This document shows, piece by piece, positions 34,348-51,364 of a DNA stretch of 64,000 nucleotides; positions within the stretch are counted from its first letter, which is position 1; each line of letters opens with the position of its first letter. Location of the stretch: positions 186,001 through 250,000 of the forward strand of contig NZ_FYDX01000002.1 in the NCBI RefSeq assembly GCF_900187455.1, read 5' to 3'. The position numbers and the translations under genes are program-made. This stretch comes from Pseudomonas sp. Irchel 3E13. Lineage in GTDB: Bacteria; Pseudomonadota; Gammaproteobacteria; Pseudomonadales; Pseudomonadaceae. The notes below the pieces were generated by a model that saw only the letters and a list, made by a program, of their open reading frames with translations, ran no database searches and was not told where the DNA came from.

Positions 34348-36921
34348 ATGTCTGATCTCTCCGCACACACCCCGATGATGCAGCAATACTGGAAGCTGAA
34401 AAATCAGCATCCCGAACAGCTGATGTTCTACCGCATGGGCGACTTCTACGAGATCTTCTACGAAGACGCGAAGAAAGCCGCAAAACTCCTGGATATCACC
34501 CTGACCGCCCGCGGTCAGTCGGCCGGGCAGTCGATTCCCATGTGTGGCATCCCCTTCCACTCGCTCGAAGGCTATCTGGCCAAGCTGGTGAAGCTGGGCG
34601 AGTCGGTAGTGATCTGTGAGCAGATCGGCGACCCGGCCACCAGCAAGGGCCCGGTGGAACGCCAGGTGGTGCGGATCATCACGCCCGGAACGATCAGTGA
34701 TGAAGCCCTGCTGGACGAGCGTCGCGACAACCTGATCGCCGCTGTTCTCGGCGATGAGCGACTGTTTGGCCTGGCGGTGCTGGATATCACCAGCGGTAAC
34801 TTCACGGTGCAAGAGCTCAAAGGCTGGGAAAACCTGCTGGCCGAGCTGGAGCGGATCAACCCGGTGGAGCTGCTGATCCCGGACGACTGGCCGCAAGGTC
34901 TGCCCGCCGAGAAACGCCGTGGCTCACGCCGCCGCGCTCCGTGGGACTTCGACCGTGATTCAGCCCGCAAAAGCCTTTGCCAGCAGTTCTCGACCCAGGA
35001 CCTCAAAGGCTTCGGTTGCGACAAGCTGACCCTGGCGATCGGCGCCGCCGGCTGTCTGCTGGGCTACGCCAAGGAAACCCAGCGCACCGCCCTGCCCCAC
35101 CTGCGCAGCCTCAAGCATGAGCGCCTGGATGACACCGTTATCCTCGATGGCGCCAGCCGGCGCAACCTGGAGCTGGACGTCAACCTCGCCGGTGGACGCG
35201 ACAACACCCTGCAATCGGTGATCGATCGCTGCCAGACCGCCATGGGTAGCCGTCTGCTGACCCGTTGGCTGAACCGACCGCTGCGCGACCTTAAAGTCCT
35301 GCAAGCACGCCAAGGTTCGATTCGCTGCCTGCTCGACAGCTATCGCTTCGAACGGCTGCAACCTCAGTTGAAAGACATCGGCGATATCGAGCGGATTCTC
35401 GCCCGTATCGGCCTGCGCAACGCTCGACCGCGCGACCTGGCACGCCTGCGTGATGCACTCGGCGCCCTGCCCGAGCTGCAGAACGCCATGGCTGAGCTGG
35501 AAGCACCGCATCTGGCCCGCCTGGCAGCCATCGCTGGGACTTATCCGGAACTGGCCGACCTGCTGGAAAAAGCCATCATCGACAATCCGCCGGCCGTCAT
35601 CCGCGACGGCGGCGTGCTGAAGACCGGCTACGACAGCGAACTGGACGAACTGCTGTCGATCAGCGAGAACGCCGGCCAGTTCCTGATCGACCTGGAAGCC
35701 CGGGAAAAGGCCCGCACCGGCCTTGCCAACCTCAAGGTCGGCTATAACCGCGTTCACGGCTATTTCATCGAACTGCCCAGCAAACAGGCCGAGCAAGCGC
35801 CGGCGGACTATATCCGTCGCCAGACCCTCAAGGGCGCCGAGCGCTTTATCACGCCTGAGTTGAAGGTATTCGAAGACAAGGCGCTGTCGGCGAAGAGCCG
35901 CGCCCTGGCCCGCGAGAAGATGCTCTATGACGCGCTGCTGGAAACGCTGATCAGCCATCTCGCACCACTGCAGGACACCGCTGCGGCCTTGGCCGAGCTG
36001 GACGTGCTGAGCAACATGGCCGAGCGCGCCCTGACCCTGGACCTGAACTGTCCGACCTTCGTGGACGAGCCGTGCATGAAGATCGACCAGGGACGCCACC
36101 CGGTGGTCGAACAGGTGCTGACCAGCCCCTTCGTGGCCAACGACCTGTCCCTGGATGACAGCACCCGCATGCTGATCATCACCGGTCCGAACATGGGCGG
36201 TAAGTCCACCTACATGCGTCAGACCGCACTGATCGTGCTGCTGGCCCATATTGGCAGCTACGTGCCCGCGGCCGGCTGCCAGCTTTCGCTGGTGGACCGG
36301 ATTTTCACCCGGATCGGTTCCAGCGATGACCTGGCCGGCGGCCGCTCCACCTTCATGGTGGAAATGAGCGAAACCGCCAACATCCTGCACAACGCCACCG
36401 AACGCAGCCTGGTGCTGATGGACGAAGTGGGTCGTGGCACCAGCACCTTCGACGGTCTGTCGCTGGCGTGGGCCGCTGCCGAGCGACTGGCTCAACTGCG
36501 CGCTTACACGTTGTTCGCCACGCACTATTTCGAGCTGACCGTGTTGCCGGAAAGCGAGCCGCTGGTGGCCAACGTGCATCTGAACGCCACCGAGCACAAC
36601 GAGCGCATCGTCTTCCTGCATCACGTGCTCCCAGGCCCAGCCAGCCAGAGCTATGGCCTGGCGGTAGCGCAACTGGCGGGCGTACCGTCCGTGGTGATTC
36701 AACGGGCCCGCGAGCACCTCGGCCGACTGGAGACCTCCAGCCTGCCTCATGACGTGCCCAAGGCGGTCTCCAGCCCAAGCGCGCCACAAGTCCCGCACCA
36801 GAGCGACATGTTCGCCAGCCTGCCGCACCCGGCGATTGAAAGGATCGGCAAACTCGACATGGACAACATGACGCCGCGCCAAGCTATCGAAATGCTCTAT
36901 GAACTGAAGACTCTGTTATAA
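34348..36921 (+). CDS. mutS: DNA mismatch repair protein MutS
   Basis: 857 residues. N-terminal mismatch-binding domain with the Phe-x-Glu motif in [12 protein letters not shown] (about 32-43), connector, lever and clamp regions, then the ABC ATPase with Walker [10 protein letters not shown] (about 612-620), signature region and [15 protein letters not shown]. The C-terminal tail has the tetramer/MutL-interaction region ([14 protein letters not shown]). Recognises mispairs and recruits MutL. It forms the right border of the tailocin locus and is transcribed away from it. Confidence 0.99.
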   Translation: MSDLSAHTPMMQQYWKLKNQHPEQLMFYRMGDFYEIFYEDAKKAAKLLDITLTARGQSAGQSIPMCGIPFHSLEGYLAKLVKLGESVVICEQIGDPATSKGPVERQVVRIITPGTISDEALLDERRDNLIAAVLGDERLFGLAVLDITSGNFTVQELKGWENLLAELERINPVELLIPDDWPQGLPAEKRRGSRRRAPWDFDRDSARKSLCQQFSTQDLKGFGCDKLTLAIGAAGCLLGYAKETQRTALPHLRSLKHERLDDTVILDGASRRNLELDVNLAGGRDNTLQSVIDRCQTAMGSRLLTRWLNRPLRDLKVLQARQGSIRCLLDSYRFERLQPQLKDIGDIERILARIGLRNARPRDLARLRDALGALPELQNAMAELEAPHLARLAAIAGTYPELADLLEKAIIDNPPAVIRDGGVLKTGYDSELDELLSISENAGQFLIDLEAREKARTGLANLKVGYNRVHGYFIELPSKQAEQAPADYIRRQTLKGAERFITPELKVFEDKALSAKSRALAREKMLYDALLETLISHLAPLQDTAAALAELDVLSNMAERALTLDLNCPTFVDEPCMKIDQGRHPVVEQVLTSPFVANDLSLDDSTRMLIITGPNMGGKSTYMRQTALIVLLAHIGSYVPAAGCQLSLVDRIFTRIGSSDDLAGGRSTFMVEMSETANILHNATERSLVLMDEVGRGTSTFDGLSLAWAAAERLAQLRAYTLFATHYFELTVLPESEPLVANVHLNATEHNERIVFLHHVLPGPASQSYGLAVAQLAGVPSVVIQRAREHLGRLETSSLPHDVPKAVSSPSAPQVPHQSDMFASLPHPAIERIGKLDMDNMTPRQAIEMLYELKTLL

Positions 36922-37061
36922 CGCGCGGCCTTACAAGCTGTTAGAATCCCGCGCGGTTTGGCGGAGCGGCGAGTTATTAGCCTGGCTCGCCGCCAACCTA
37001 CCAAACCGAGCGGCCCTGACTGGAAGGGCACCGCTGCCGTCGCCTGAGGAGAGAATTAGAA

Positions 37062-37385
37062 ATGACCTTCGTCGTCACCGACAACTGCATCAAGTGCAAG
37101 TACACCGACTGCGTAGAAGTCTGTCCGGTGGACTGCTTCTACGAAGGCCCGAACTTCCTGGTCATTCACCCGGATGAGTGCATCGATTGTGCGCTGTGCG
37201 AGCCTGAATGCCCCGCCCAAGCCATCTTCTCGGAAGATGAAGTTCCTGATGACATGCAGGAGTTCATCGAGCTGAACGCCGAGCTGGCGGAAATCTGGCC
37301 GAACATCACCGAAAAGAAAGACGCTCTGGCGGAAGCCGAAGAGTTCGACGGCGTCAAAGGCAAGATCAAGGATCTGGAGCGCTGA
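37062..37385 (+). CDS. fdxA: 7Fe ferredoxin FdxA
   Basis: 107 residues, closely like Azotobacter ferredoxin I. N-terminal cluster ligands [17 protein letters not shown] and [13 protein letters not shown] hold one 3Fe-4S and one 4Fe-4S centre; the acidic C-terminal extension ([17 protein letters not shown]) is also family-typical. Electron carrier, possible redox partner of Fpr. AGGAGAG precedes the ATG, and a strong terminator follows. Confidence 0.97.
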   Translation: MTFVVTDNCIKCKYTDCVEVCPVDCFYEGPNFLVIHPDECIDCALCEPECPAQAIFSEDEVPDDMQEFIELNAELAEIWPNITEKKDALAEAEEFDGVKGKIKDLER

Positions 37386-37410
37386 GTCCCAGACTTGCGC
37401 CACGATCAAC

Positions 37411-37436
37411 AAAAAAGGCCCTGACGGGCCTTTTTT
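37411..37436 (+). terminator. terminator of fdxA
   Basis: Stem AAAAAAGGCCC / GGGCCTTTTTT with a 4-base loop; the A and T tracts make it possibly bidirectional, separating fdxA from convergent rsmZ. Confidence 0.92.
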
Positions 37437-37453
37437 CATTTTTCGCAGACAAA

Positions 37454-37584
37454 AAAAGGGGCGGTTTGACCCGCCCACATTTTTTTCCGTAGTCCCTGTA
37501 TTCCCTATCATCATCCTGATGAATCGCGTCTTGCGATGTCCTTGGTCTTCATCCGTTGAAAACCTGTGTCAGTCCGTAGACACA
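37454..37584 (-). ncRNA. rsmZ: RsmZ, CsrA/RsmA-sequestering small RNA
   Basis: About 131 nt on the minus strand between rpoS and fdxA, its conserved place in pseudomonads. A 5' stem-loop CTGTGTC / GACACAG presents GGA in its loop; seven GGA motifs are present in all. The 3' end is a GC-rich hairpin (37459-37476) followed by a run of T residues (37457-37451). A -10 hexamer TAATAT (37596-37591) stands 6-8 bases before the predicted start, and a perfect GacA box lies about 180 bases upstream. RsmZ titrates RsmA/RsmE and so relieves repression of secondary metabolism genes. Confidence 0.93.
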
Positions 37585-37590
37585 GGTCAA

Positions 37591-37596
37591 ATATTA
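37591..37596 (-). promoter_or_regulatory. -10 element of rsmZ
   Basis: TAATAT on the minus strand, 6-8 bases from the predicted transcript start at about 37582-37584. Confidence 0.7.
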
Positions 37597-37756
37597 ACGT
37601 TTGCCGCCGCCGCCGCAACTGGCAATGGCTCTCAAAAAAAGACACATGGGTTGTCGACGCACTCTTATAAATGCTTATTTTTCAATGATTTATAAAAAAT
37701 TCAGACCATATTAAACGTAAAATTTACCCCTATTTACTGCAAATGCTTACATGCGA

Positions 37757-37774
37757 TGTAAGTGATGACTTACA
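37757..37774. promoter_or_regulatory. GacA upstream activating sequence of rsmZ
   Basis: TGTAAG-TGATGA-CTTACA, a perfect 18-base GacA box centred about 182 bases before the rsmZ start, the distance expected in fluorescent pseudomonads. Confidence 0.92.
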
Positions 37775-37822
37775 CAAAAACACTCAGCTCTGACGGAACT
37801 CACTCAGGCAGCCGCATAAACA

Positions 37823-37851
37823 AGAACGCCCCGATCAGGTCGGGGCGTTCT
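37823..37851 (-). terminator. terminator of rpoS
   Basis: 12-bp stem AGAACGCCCCGA / TCGGGGCGTTCT followed in the transcription direction by TTGTTTATG. Confidence 0.85.
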
Positions 37852-37874
37852 GTGGGCAAGGCGGATCGTTTTAA

Positions 37875-38882
37875 TTATTGAAACAGCGACTCGCTGGACA
37901 GGCCATTCTTCTCCAGGATCTCACGCAAGCGCTTGAGCCCTTCGACCTGAATCTGACGCACCCGCTCACGGGTCAGGCCAATCTCCAGCCCTACATCTTC
38001 CAGGGTGCTGCTCTCATGACCGCGCAGACCGAAGCGACGAATCACCACCTCACGCTGCTTGTCAGTCAGCTCGCTTAGCCACTGATCGATGCTCTGGGAC
38101 AAATCATCGTCCTGCAACAGCTCGCAAGGATCCGTTGGGCGATCATCTGTCAGGGTGTCGAGCAGTGTCTTGTCCGAATCCGGACCCAGCGATACATCCA
38201 CCGAGGAAACCCGCTCGTTGAGCCCAAGCATCCGCTTGACCTCGGCAACCGGCTTCTCGAGTAGATTGGCGATCTCTTCCGGGGAAGGCTCGTGGTCGAG
38301 TTTCTGGGTCAGCTCGCGCGCGGCGCGCAGATAGACGTTCAGTTCCTTGACCACATGGATGGGCAGGCGAATGGTCCGCGTCTGGTTCATGATCGCGCGT
38401 TCGATGGTCTGCCGGATCCACCAGGTGGCATAGGTGGAGAAACGGAAGCCGCGCTCAGGATCGAACTTCTCGACCGCACGGATCAGACCGAGGTTGCCCT
38501 CTTCGATCAGGTCGAGCAGGGAAAGCCCCCTGTTGACGTAGCGCCGGGCGATCTTCACCACCAGCCGCAGGTTGCTCTCGATCATCCGCTTGCGTCCCGC
38601 CGGGTCGCCGCTTTGCGACAGGCGCGCAAAATGGACTTCCTCTTCGGGCGTAAGCAGAGGGGAGAAACCGATTTCATTCAGATATAACTGAGTCGCATCA
38701 AGTGCTCGGGTGTAATCGATGTACTTGTGCTGTTTGAGCGAAGAGCCTTGTTTGGCCCTTGTCCGAACCGAAGATACAGCAGGTTCGTCTGACACCACGT
38801 CCGTTTCCAAAACGATGCCGGTCTCCATGAGGAGAACCTCATCGTCGATGTCAAACTCCGGCACTTCTTTACTGAGAGCCAT
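37875..38882 (-). CDS. rpoS: RNA polymerase sigma factor RpoS
   Basis: 335 residues. Sigma-70 regions in order: 1.2 ([21 protein letters not shown]), 2 ([21 protein letters not shown] and [17 protein letters not shown]), 3 ([16 protein letters not shown]), 4 ([20 protein letters not shown] and [17 protein letters not shown]). Master regulator of stationary phase and stress survival. Downstream of nlpD, within which the main rpoS promoter usually lies. Confidence 0.98.
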   Translation of the reverse strand: MALSKEVPEFDIDDEVLLMETGIVLETDVVSDEPAVSSVRTRAKQGSSLKQHKYIDYTRALDATQLYLNEIGFSPLLTPEEEVHFARLSQSGDPAGRKRMIESNLRLVVKIARRYVNRGLSLLDLIEEGNLGLIRAVEKFDPERGFRFSTYATWWIRQTIERAIMNQTRTIRLPIHVVKELNVYLRAARELTQKLDHEPSPEEIANLLEKPVAEVKRMLGLNERVSSVDVSLGPDSDKTLLDTLTDDRPTDPCELLQDDDLSQSIDQWLSELTDKQREVVIRRFGLRGHESSTLEDVGLEIGLTRERVRQIQVEGLKRLREILEKNGLSSESLFQ

Positions 38883-38989
38883 TGTTATAGTCCTTTGCTG
38901 AGTTCGAACTCAGACTCGAGCGTACCTTATCCATGGCATCGCTAGAGCCTGTCCCCATTACGCTAAGGAACAGGCCGGGTACCAACCAA

Positions 38990-39850
38990 TCAGCGGTTTG
39001 GCAGGAACTGCAAGGGGTCTACCGGTTTGCCCAATCGGCGAATCTCAAAGTGAAGTTTCACCCGATCTGTGCCAGTGGACCCCATTTCGGCAATTGTCTG
39101 CCCGACCTTGACCTGCTGTCCCTCCCGAACCAAAAGCCTGCGGTTATGACCGTAGGCACTAACGTAGGTTTCATTGTGCTTGATGATTACGAGTTCACCG
39201 TAGCCCCGCAAGCCACTACCGGCGTACACCACCGAACCATCAGACGCTGCAAAAACAGGCTGTCCCAAATCCCCGGCGATATCAATGCCTTTATTCAAAC
39301 TACCGTTTGAAGCAAATTTTCCAATCAACACGCCGTTTGCCGGCCACGCCCAACCGCCACTGGAACGCTCTGCGGCGGGCACCTGCGTGGGCGCTGTGGA
39401 AGGTGTGATGATCGGGGCCGTCGTGGCCGTACCTGTCGATTTCACCGGCGGTGGGGTGCCGGCGGGACGCCGTGTCACCGTGGTTTTGCTCGACGGCGAC
39501 GTTGACGAAACGACCCGTGAAGAGGTGGAACCGGGCTCGTCGAAACGGATCGTTTGGCCAGGGCGGATGGTGTAGGGCTGCGCGATGCTGTTGCGGGCGG
39601 CCAGGGCCTTGTAGTCCCAGCCGTAGCGGAAGGCAATGGAGAACAACGTGTCCCCGGGACGTACGACATATTGCCCGGAAGTGACCGCAGGACGTTTGGC
39701 GGCTGCACTGTTGCGATCAACCACGCGTGCGCTGCTGGAAGAAGAAGAGGTGCTGGAGCAACCTGTCACCAGCGTGCCAAAGGCAAGTGCAACCACCAGA
39801 AGCCTGATGCTTGAAAGACCCATACGCTGCCCAATGACTGTTTGACTCAC
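38990..39850 (-). CDS. nlpD: NlpD-like lipoprotein, LysM plus degenerate M23 domain
   Basis: 286 residues from a GTG at 39850 with GGGAG upstream. Lipoprotein signal with lipobox VTGC (around residues 28-31), LysM domain (about 60-105, YVVRPGDTLFSIAFRYGWDY), a Ser/Thr/Pro linker, and a C-terminal LytM domain (about 175-286). In the LytM domain the metal-ligand His-x3-Asp reads NKGID and His-x-His reads KLH, so it is probably inactive as a peptidase. E. coli NlpD is likewise inactive and activates the amidase AmiC during cell separation; the same role is inferred. Forms the conserved nlpD-rpoS pair. Confidence 0.93.
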   Translation of the reverse strand: MSQTVIGQRMGLSSIRLLVVALAFGTLVTGCSSTSSSSSSARVVDRNSAAAKRPAVTSGQYVVRPGDTLFSIAFRYGWDYKALAARNSIAQPYTIRPGQTIRFDEPGSTSSRVVSSTSPSSKTTVTRRPAGTPPPVKSTGTATTAPIITPSTAPTQVPAAERSSGGWAWPANGVLIGKFASNGSLNKGIDIAGDLGQPVFAASDGSVVYAGSGLRGYGELVIIKHNETYVSAYGHNRRLLVREGQQVKVGQTIAEMGSTGTDRVKLHFEIRRLGKPVDPLQFLPNR

Positions 39851-40036
39851 CCGCCGCTCCCTTAAATGGTGTCGGTTTTGAAAATGCAATAACGTTGCAA
39901 TTATAACCAGGCATGAGCGTCTTGCGCGCTCTGAACAGGTGCAAAACGTGAACCGTTGCAGACTCAGGTTTACAGTGCCCGCCTCATAGACCCGGCGTCG
40001 ACCCGAGAATTCGCCGATTCTGAAAATAAAGACCGG

Positions 40037-41450
<1,414 letters not shown>

Positions 41451-41463
<13 letters not shown>

Positions 41464-42509
41464 GGGCTGTCCGTCTGCCCTACCGGGACCAGGTCAATGA
41501 GTTCGCGCACCACGACGGTGGCGAAACATCCGGCCGGCAGGATGAATTCCAGTTGCAGGGTATCAGGCTCTGGATAATGCCACGTCAGACGCCCAATGGG
41601 CAGTCGCAGAATGCGTCGTTCCTGCTTCAGCGCAGCATTGCCAAGCCATTCGCAAAGGGCTGCTTCCTGGGTGGCGATATGCTGCTCGATGGCGCCGCCC
41701 AACCCCTGCGTCGCGGGTAACCCTTCGCCCCACAACGGCCCGGTAGGATGCAGGTCGAGAATTGCCAATCGTGGATCGCTGCATTCCGGCTCGCCTGCCG
41801 GAAAGAAGCTACGGCTATCAGTGAATGCCAGAAGATCGCCAACCTGGGCACGCTGCCAGCTACCGTCGCTCACACGCTCGGCCAGCACCCGGTTGAACAG
41901 ATAGCTGCGAGCACTGGAAAGTACCCGGGAACGCAGGTTGCGCTGCTCCGGCAGGGCCTTGCGCTCGGCCCAGTGGCGCGCCTCTTCGACGTTGCCTCCC
42001 TGATGCCCAAAACGCTGGGTGCCAAAGTAGTTGGGAACACCCTCGGCTTTCAGTTGTTCGAGACGAGCATCCAGCGCCGCGTGATCCGCCTGGAGCCGGG
42101 TCAGTCGCAGGGTGAAGCCGTTGGCCGAATGGGCGCCACGCTGCAACTTGCGCGAATGGCGAGTGCGCTTGAGGATGCGCAGGGTTTCGTTTTCGGCAGC
42201 GCTCAGGTCCGGATCGGCCTTGCCTGGCAAATGCAGGCTGAACCACTGACGGGTCAGGGCCTGGCGGTCCTTCAGCCCGGCGTAGCTGATGGTCTTCAGC
42301 GGCACACCAGCGGCACGGGCCAGACGGCGGGCGGCCTCTTCGGTGTTGAGATCACGCTTCTCGACCCACAGCCAAAGGTGCTCACCCTCTCCCGACAGCG
42401 GGATGTCGAGCACTTCATCGACCTGGAAGTCTTCCGCAACGGCCTTGAGCACTGCGCTACCCAGTGCCGGCCCGCTGGCGCGCGGACCGAGAAGATCAGG
42501 TTCGTTCAT
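41451..42509 (-). CDS. truD: tRNA pseudouridine(13) synthase TruD
   Basis: 352 residues. The catalytic Asp sits in [16 protein letters not shown] (about 77-92), and the TruD domain insertion [18 protein letters not shown] is present near residue 160. Modifies U13 in tRNA-Glu. Coupled by overlap to ispF upstream (4 bases) and surE downstream. Confidence 0.97.
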
Positions 42510-42979
42510 GCGGGCAGCAACAACGCGACGGCATGCACGGCAATGCCTTCTTCACGCCCGGTAAAGCCGAGTTTTTCGGTGGTGGTGGCCTTGACGTTGA
42601 CCTGGTCGAGCTCGACCTGCAGGTCTTCGGCGATCAGCTCGCGCATGGTTTCGATATGCGGAGCCATCTTCGGTGCCTGGGCAACGATGGTTGCGTCGAC
42701 GTTGCCGACCTTCCAGCCCTTGGCCTGGACGATACCAACCACATGACGCAGCAGAATGCGACTATCAGCGCCCTTGAACTGCGGGTCGGTATCAGGGAAG
42801 TGGCGGCCGATATCACCCAGCGCGGCGGCGCCGAGCAAGGCATCGCTCAGGGCATGCAACAGCACGTCGCCATCGGAATGGGCGAGCAGCCCGAACTTGT
42901 GCGGGATCCGCACGCCTCCCAAGGTGATGAAGTCGCCGTCCGCGAAGCGGTGCACATCGTAGCCGTGGCCAATACGCAT
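42506..42979 (-). CDS. ispF: 2-C-methyl-D-erythritol 2,4-cyclodiphosphate synthase
   Basis: 157 residues. Zn-binding DVHRF near residue 8-12 and [25 protein letters not shown] (about 34-58). Fifth enzyme of the non-mevalonate isoprenoid pathway; the ispD step is encoded about 3 kb away, separated by the formaldehyde locus. Confidence 0.98.
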   Translation of the reverse strand: MRIGHGYDVHRFADGDFITLGGVRIPHKFGLLAHSDGDVLLHALSDALLGAAALGDIGRHFPDTDPQFKGADSRILLRHVVGIVQAKGWKVGNVDATIVAQAPKMAPHIETMRELIAEDLQVELDQVNVKATTTEKLGFTGREEGIAVHAVALLLPA

Positions 42980-42980
42980 A

Positions 42981-43008
42981 AAAAAACGCCCTGATTGAGT
43001 CAGGGCGT
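42981..43008 (-). terminator. terminator of the adhC-fghA operon
   Basis: 9-bp stem ACGCCCTGA / TCAGGGCGT, followed on the minus strand by a run of seven T residues. Confidence 0.9.
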
Positions 43009-43051
43009 GATTCTACCTACTTTGCCGGGCCTTGGGCTTGAATTGTAGGAC

Positions 43052-43906
43052 TCAGTCCTGGCCAATCCCCAAGGCTGTGGCGTGATGTCGCAGGTGGTCA
43101 TCGATGAAGCTGGCGATGAAGTAATAGCTGTGGTCATAGCCCGGCTGCAAGCGCAGTTGCAGCGGGTAGCCCGCGGCTTGCGCGGCCTGTTGCAGCACCT
43201 GCGGCTTGAGCTGGTTTTCCAGGAAGTCGTCGCGATCGCCCTGGTCTACGAGCAACGGCAAGCGCTCGCTGGCCTGGGCGATCAGAACGCTGGCATCCCA
43301 CTCGCGCCAGCGCGAACGGTCTTCGCCCAGATAGCGGCTGAACGCTTTCTGACCCCACGGGCAATCCATCGGATTGCTGATGGGCGCGAAGGCCGACACC
43401 GACACATAGCGCCCCGGATTGCGCAACGCGCACACCAGCGCACCGTGCCCGCCCATGGAGTGACCGCTGATGGCACGCTGGGTCGAGGCCGGGAAATGCC
43501 CCTCGATCAGTGCCGGCAATTCACTCACCACGTAATCGTACATGCGGTAGTTGGCCGCCCACGGCTGTTGCGTGGCGTTCACGTAGAAACCCGCGCCGAG
43601 GCCGAAATCCCAGGCACCGTCAGGATCGCCCGGCACCTGCGCGCCACGCGGACTGGTGTCCGGCGCGACGATGATCATCCCCAGCTCGGCGGCGAGCTTG
43701 TGCGCGCCAGCTTTCTGCATGAAGTTCTCGTCGGTGCAGGTCAGGCCGCTCAGCCAGTACAGCACCGGCAGCTTGCCGCCCTGCTCGGCCTGCGGTGGCA
43801 GGTAGACGGCGAAAACCATGTCACAACCGAGCACCTCGGAGCGGTGGCGGTAACGCTTGTGCCAGCCACCGGAACTCTTCTGACAGGAAATGTTTTCCAG
43901 GCTCAT
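43052..43906 (-). CDS. fghA: S-formylglutathione hydrolase
   Basis: About 284 residues from ATG 43906 (GAGG upstream); a GTG 6 bases earlier is less likely. Esterase-D family: [20 protein letters not shown], nucleophile Ser in [11 protein letters not shown] (about residue 146) and a C-terminal catalytic His in YDHSYYF. Releases formate and glutathione from S-formylglutathione, the second step after AdhC in formaldehyde removal. Seven bases separate it from adhC. Confidence 0.97.
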   Translation of the reverse strand: MSLENISCQKSSGGWHKRYRHRSEVLGCDMVFAVYLPPQAEQGGKLPVLYWLSGLTCTDENFMQKAGAHKLAAELGMIIVAPDTSPRGAQVPGDPDGAWDFGLGAGFYVNATQQPWAANYRMYDYVVSELPALIEGHFPASTQRAISGHSMGGHGALVCALRNPGRYVSVSAFAPISNPMDCPWGQKAFSRYLGEDRSRWREWDASVLIAQASERLPLLVDQGDRDDFLENQLKPQVLQQAAQAAGYPLQLRLQPGYDHSYYFIASFIDDHLRHHATALGIGQD

Positions 43907-43913
43907 GAGCACC

Positions 43914-46029
<2,116 letters not shown>

Positions 46030-46033
46030 GCCG

Positions 46034-46741
46034 TCAGCCGCGCATCGCCCAACGCTGACGCAGCCACTCCAGGTCTTCAGGACGGGTGACCTTGATGTTG
46101 TCGTTGCGCCCTTCGATCAAACGTGGCGCCTGCCCGGACCATTCGATGGCCGAAGCCTCGTCGGTAATCGCAACATCCGCCACCAGGCTGTCGGCCAGCG
46201 CCCGATGCAGGGCGCCGAGGCGGAACATTTGTGGCGTGTAGGCCTGCCAGATGGTGCTGCGGTCGACCGTCGCACTGACGCGGCCATCGGCGTCGGCGCG
46301 CTTGAGGGTGTCACGGGCCGGCACCGCGAGCAGGCCGCCCACCGGGTCATCCGCCAGTTCCAGCAGCAGCCGGTCCAGGTCGGAGCGAGCCAGGTTCGGC
46401 CGCGCGGCGTCATGCACAAGCACCCAATCGCTGTCGGACGCGCCCTGGGCATGCAGTAACAACAAGGCATTGAGCACCGAGTCGGCGCGCTCGCGCCCAC
46501 CCGCGGCCCGCTGGATACGCGGGTCGCCGGCACACGACAGGTCGGGCCAGAAAGGATCGTCAGCGGCAAGGCTGACCACCACCCCTTTCACACAGGGATG
46601 GTCGAGAAAACAGTTGAGGCTGTGTTCGAGAATCGTAAGTCCGCCCAGTTGCAGGTACTGCTTCGGCCGATCGGCGGCCATTCGCGCACCCACGCCGGCG
46701 GCGGGGATCACTGCCCAGAAGACAGGCAGGGAAGAGTTCAT
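46034..46741 (-). CDS. ispD: 2-C-methyl-D-erythritol 4-phosphate cytidylyltransferase
   Basis: 235 residues. N-terminal nucleotide-binding AVIPAAGVGARMAADRPKQYL and VLVHDAARP motifs are intact. Forms CDP-methylerythritol in isoprenoid synthesis. The stop of gfnR is only 4 bases away on the other strand (convergent). Overlaps the ftsB stop by 4 bases. Confidence 0.97.
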   Translation of the reverse strand: MNSSLPVFWAVIPAAGVGARMAADRPKQYLQLGGLTILEHSLNCFLDHPCVKGVVVSLAADDPFWPDLSCAGDPRIQRAAGGRERADSVLNALLLLHAQGASDSDWVLVHDAARPNLARSDLDRLLLELADDPVGGLLAVPARDTLKRADADGRVSATVDRSTIWQAYTPQMFRLGALHRALADSLVADVAITDEASAIEWSGQAPRLIEGRNDNIKVTRPEDLEWLRQRWAMRG

Positions 46742-47016
46742 TGGGCCAACTGGTAGAGGGTTTCGCCCTCCTTGACCATGCCCAGCTCGTGGCGAGCCCG
46801 CTCTTCGACGGTTTCCATACCTTTTTTCAACTCCAGAACTTCCGCGTCGAGCACGCGGTTGCGCTCCAGCAAACGTTCGTTTTCGGCGTGCTGGTCGGCG
46901 ATCTGCTGTTGCAGCTCAGCCACCTGGGCCAGGCTGCCATTGCCCACCCACAAGCGATACTGCAAGCCACCGAGCAGTGCGAGAAGGACGAGGAACAACC
47001 AATAAGGACTACGCAT
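46738..47016 (-). CDS. ftsB: cell division protein FtsB
   Basis: 92 residues. One N-terminal membrane helix (WLFLVLLALLGGLQYRLWVG, about 6-25) and then a periplasmic coiled coil (VAELQQQIADQHAENERLLERNRVLDAEVLELK). Forms the FtsQLB complex of the divisome. The eno-ftsB-ispD order is the standard gamma-proteobacterial one. Confidence 0.96.
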   Translation of the reverse strand: MRSPYWLFLVLLALLGGLQYRLWVGNGSLAQVAELQQQIADQHAENERLLERNRVLDAEVLELKKGMETVEERARHELGMVKEGETLYQLAQ

Positions 47017-47173
47017 CAGGACATCCAGTGGCTAAAGACCGCATCTGCGAAGGGCTGATGGCACGAAGCCTGGCCGAAGCCAGGCTTTGTGATTCAAACG
47101 CTCGCAGCGCCTGCGCAGCACCGGTCAGGACGACCATGGCGCAACGCAGTGCTGTCTTTTTACCATCTATCGC

Positions 47174-51113
<3,940 letters not shown>

Positions 51114-51364
51114 TTAAAGCGGTCTGCGCCGCCGGGGAAAGCGAAGGAAGGCCGAAGCCCCCGATCACCTGCGTCAATTACAGTGCATCCGAAAATACTG
51201 CCGCGCCTGTACAGACCGGGGTTGAAAAGCCCGGTACTAAGCTCGCTACACATTTTGAGAATCGCCCAGCAAAAAACTGCTTGGTAATCGGCAACTCCAG
51301 TGACTCGAAACGATGTCACAGAAGCTGTATCAAGAAGGGAGCGTAGTCTACCGGAATGTCCCTT

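Noticed and set aside
37604..37616. GC-rich tract of CCG/GCC units between rpoS and rsmZ as a repeat element
   Set aside because: Only a few units, no second copy in the window; taken as ordinary composition.
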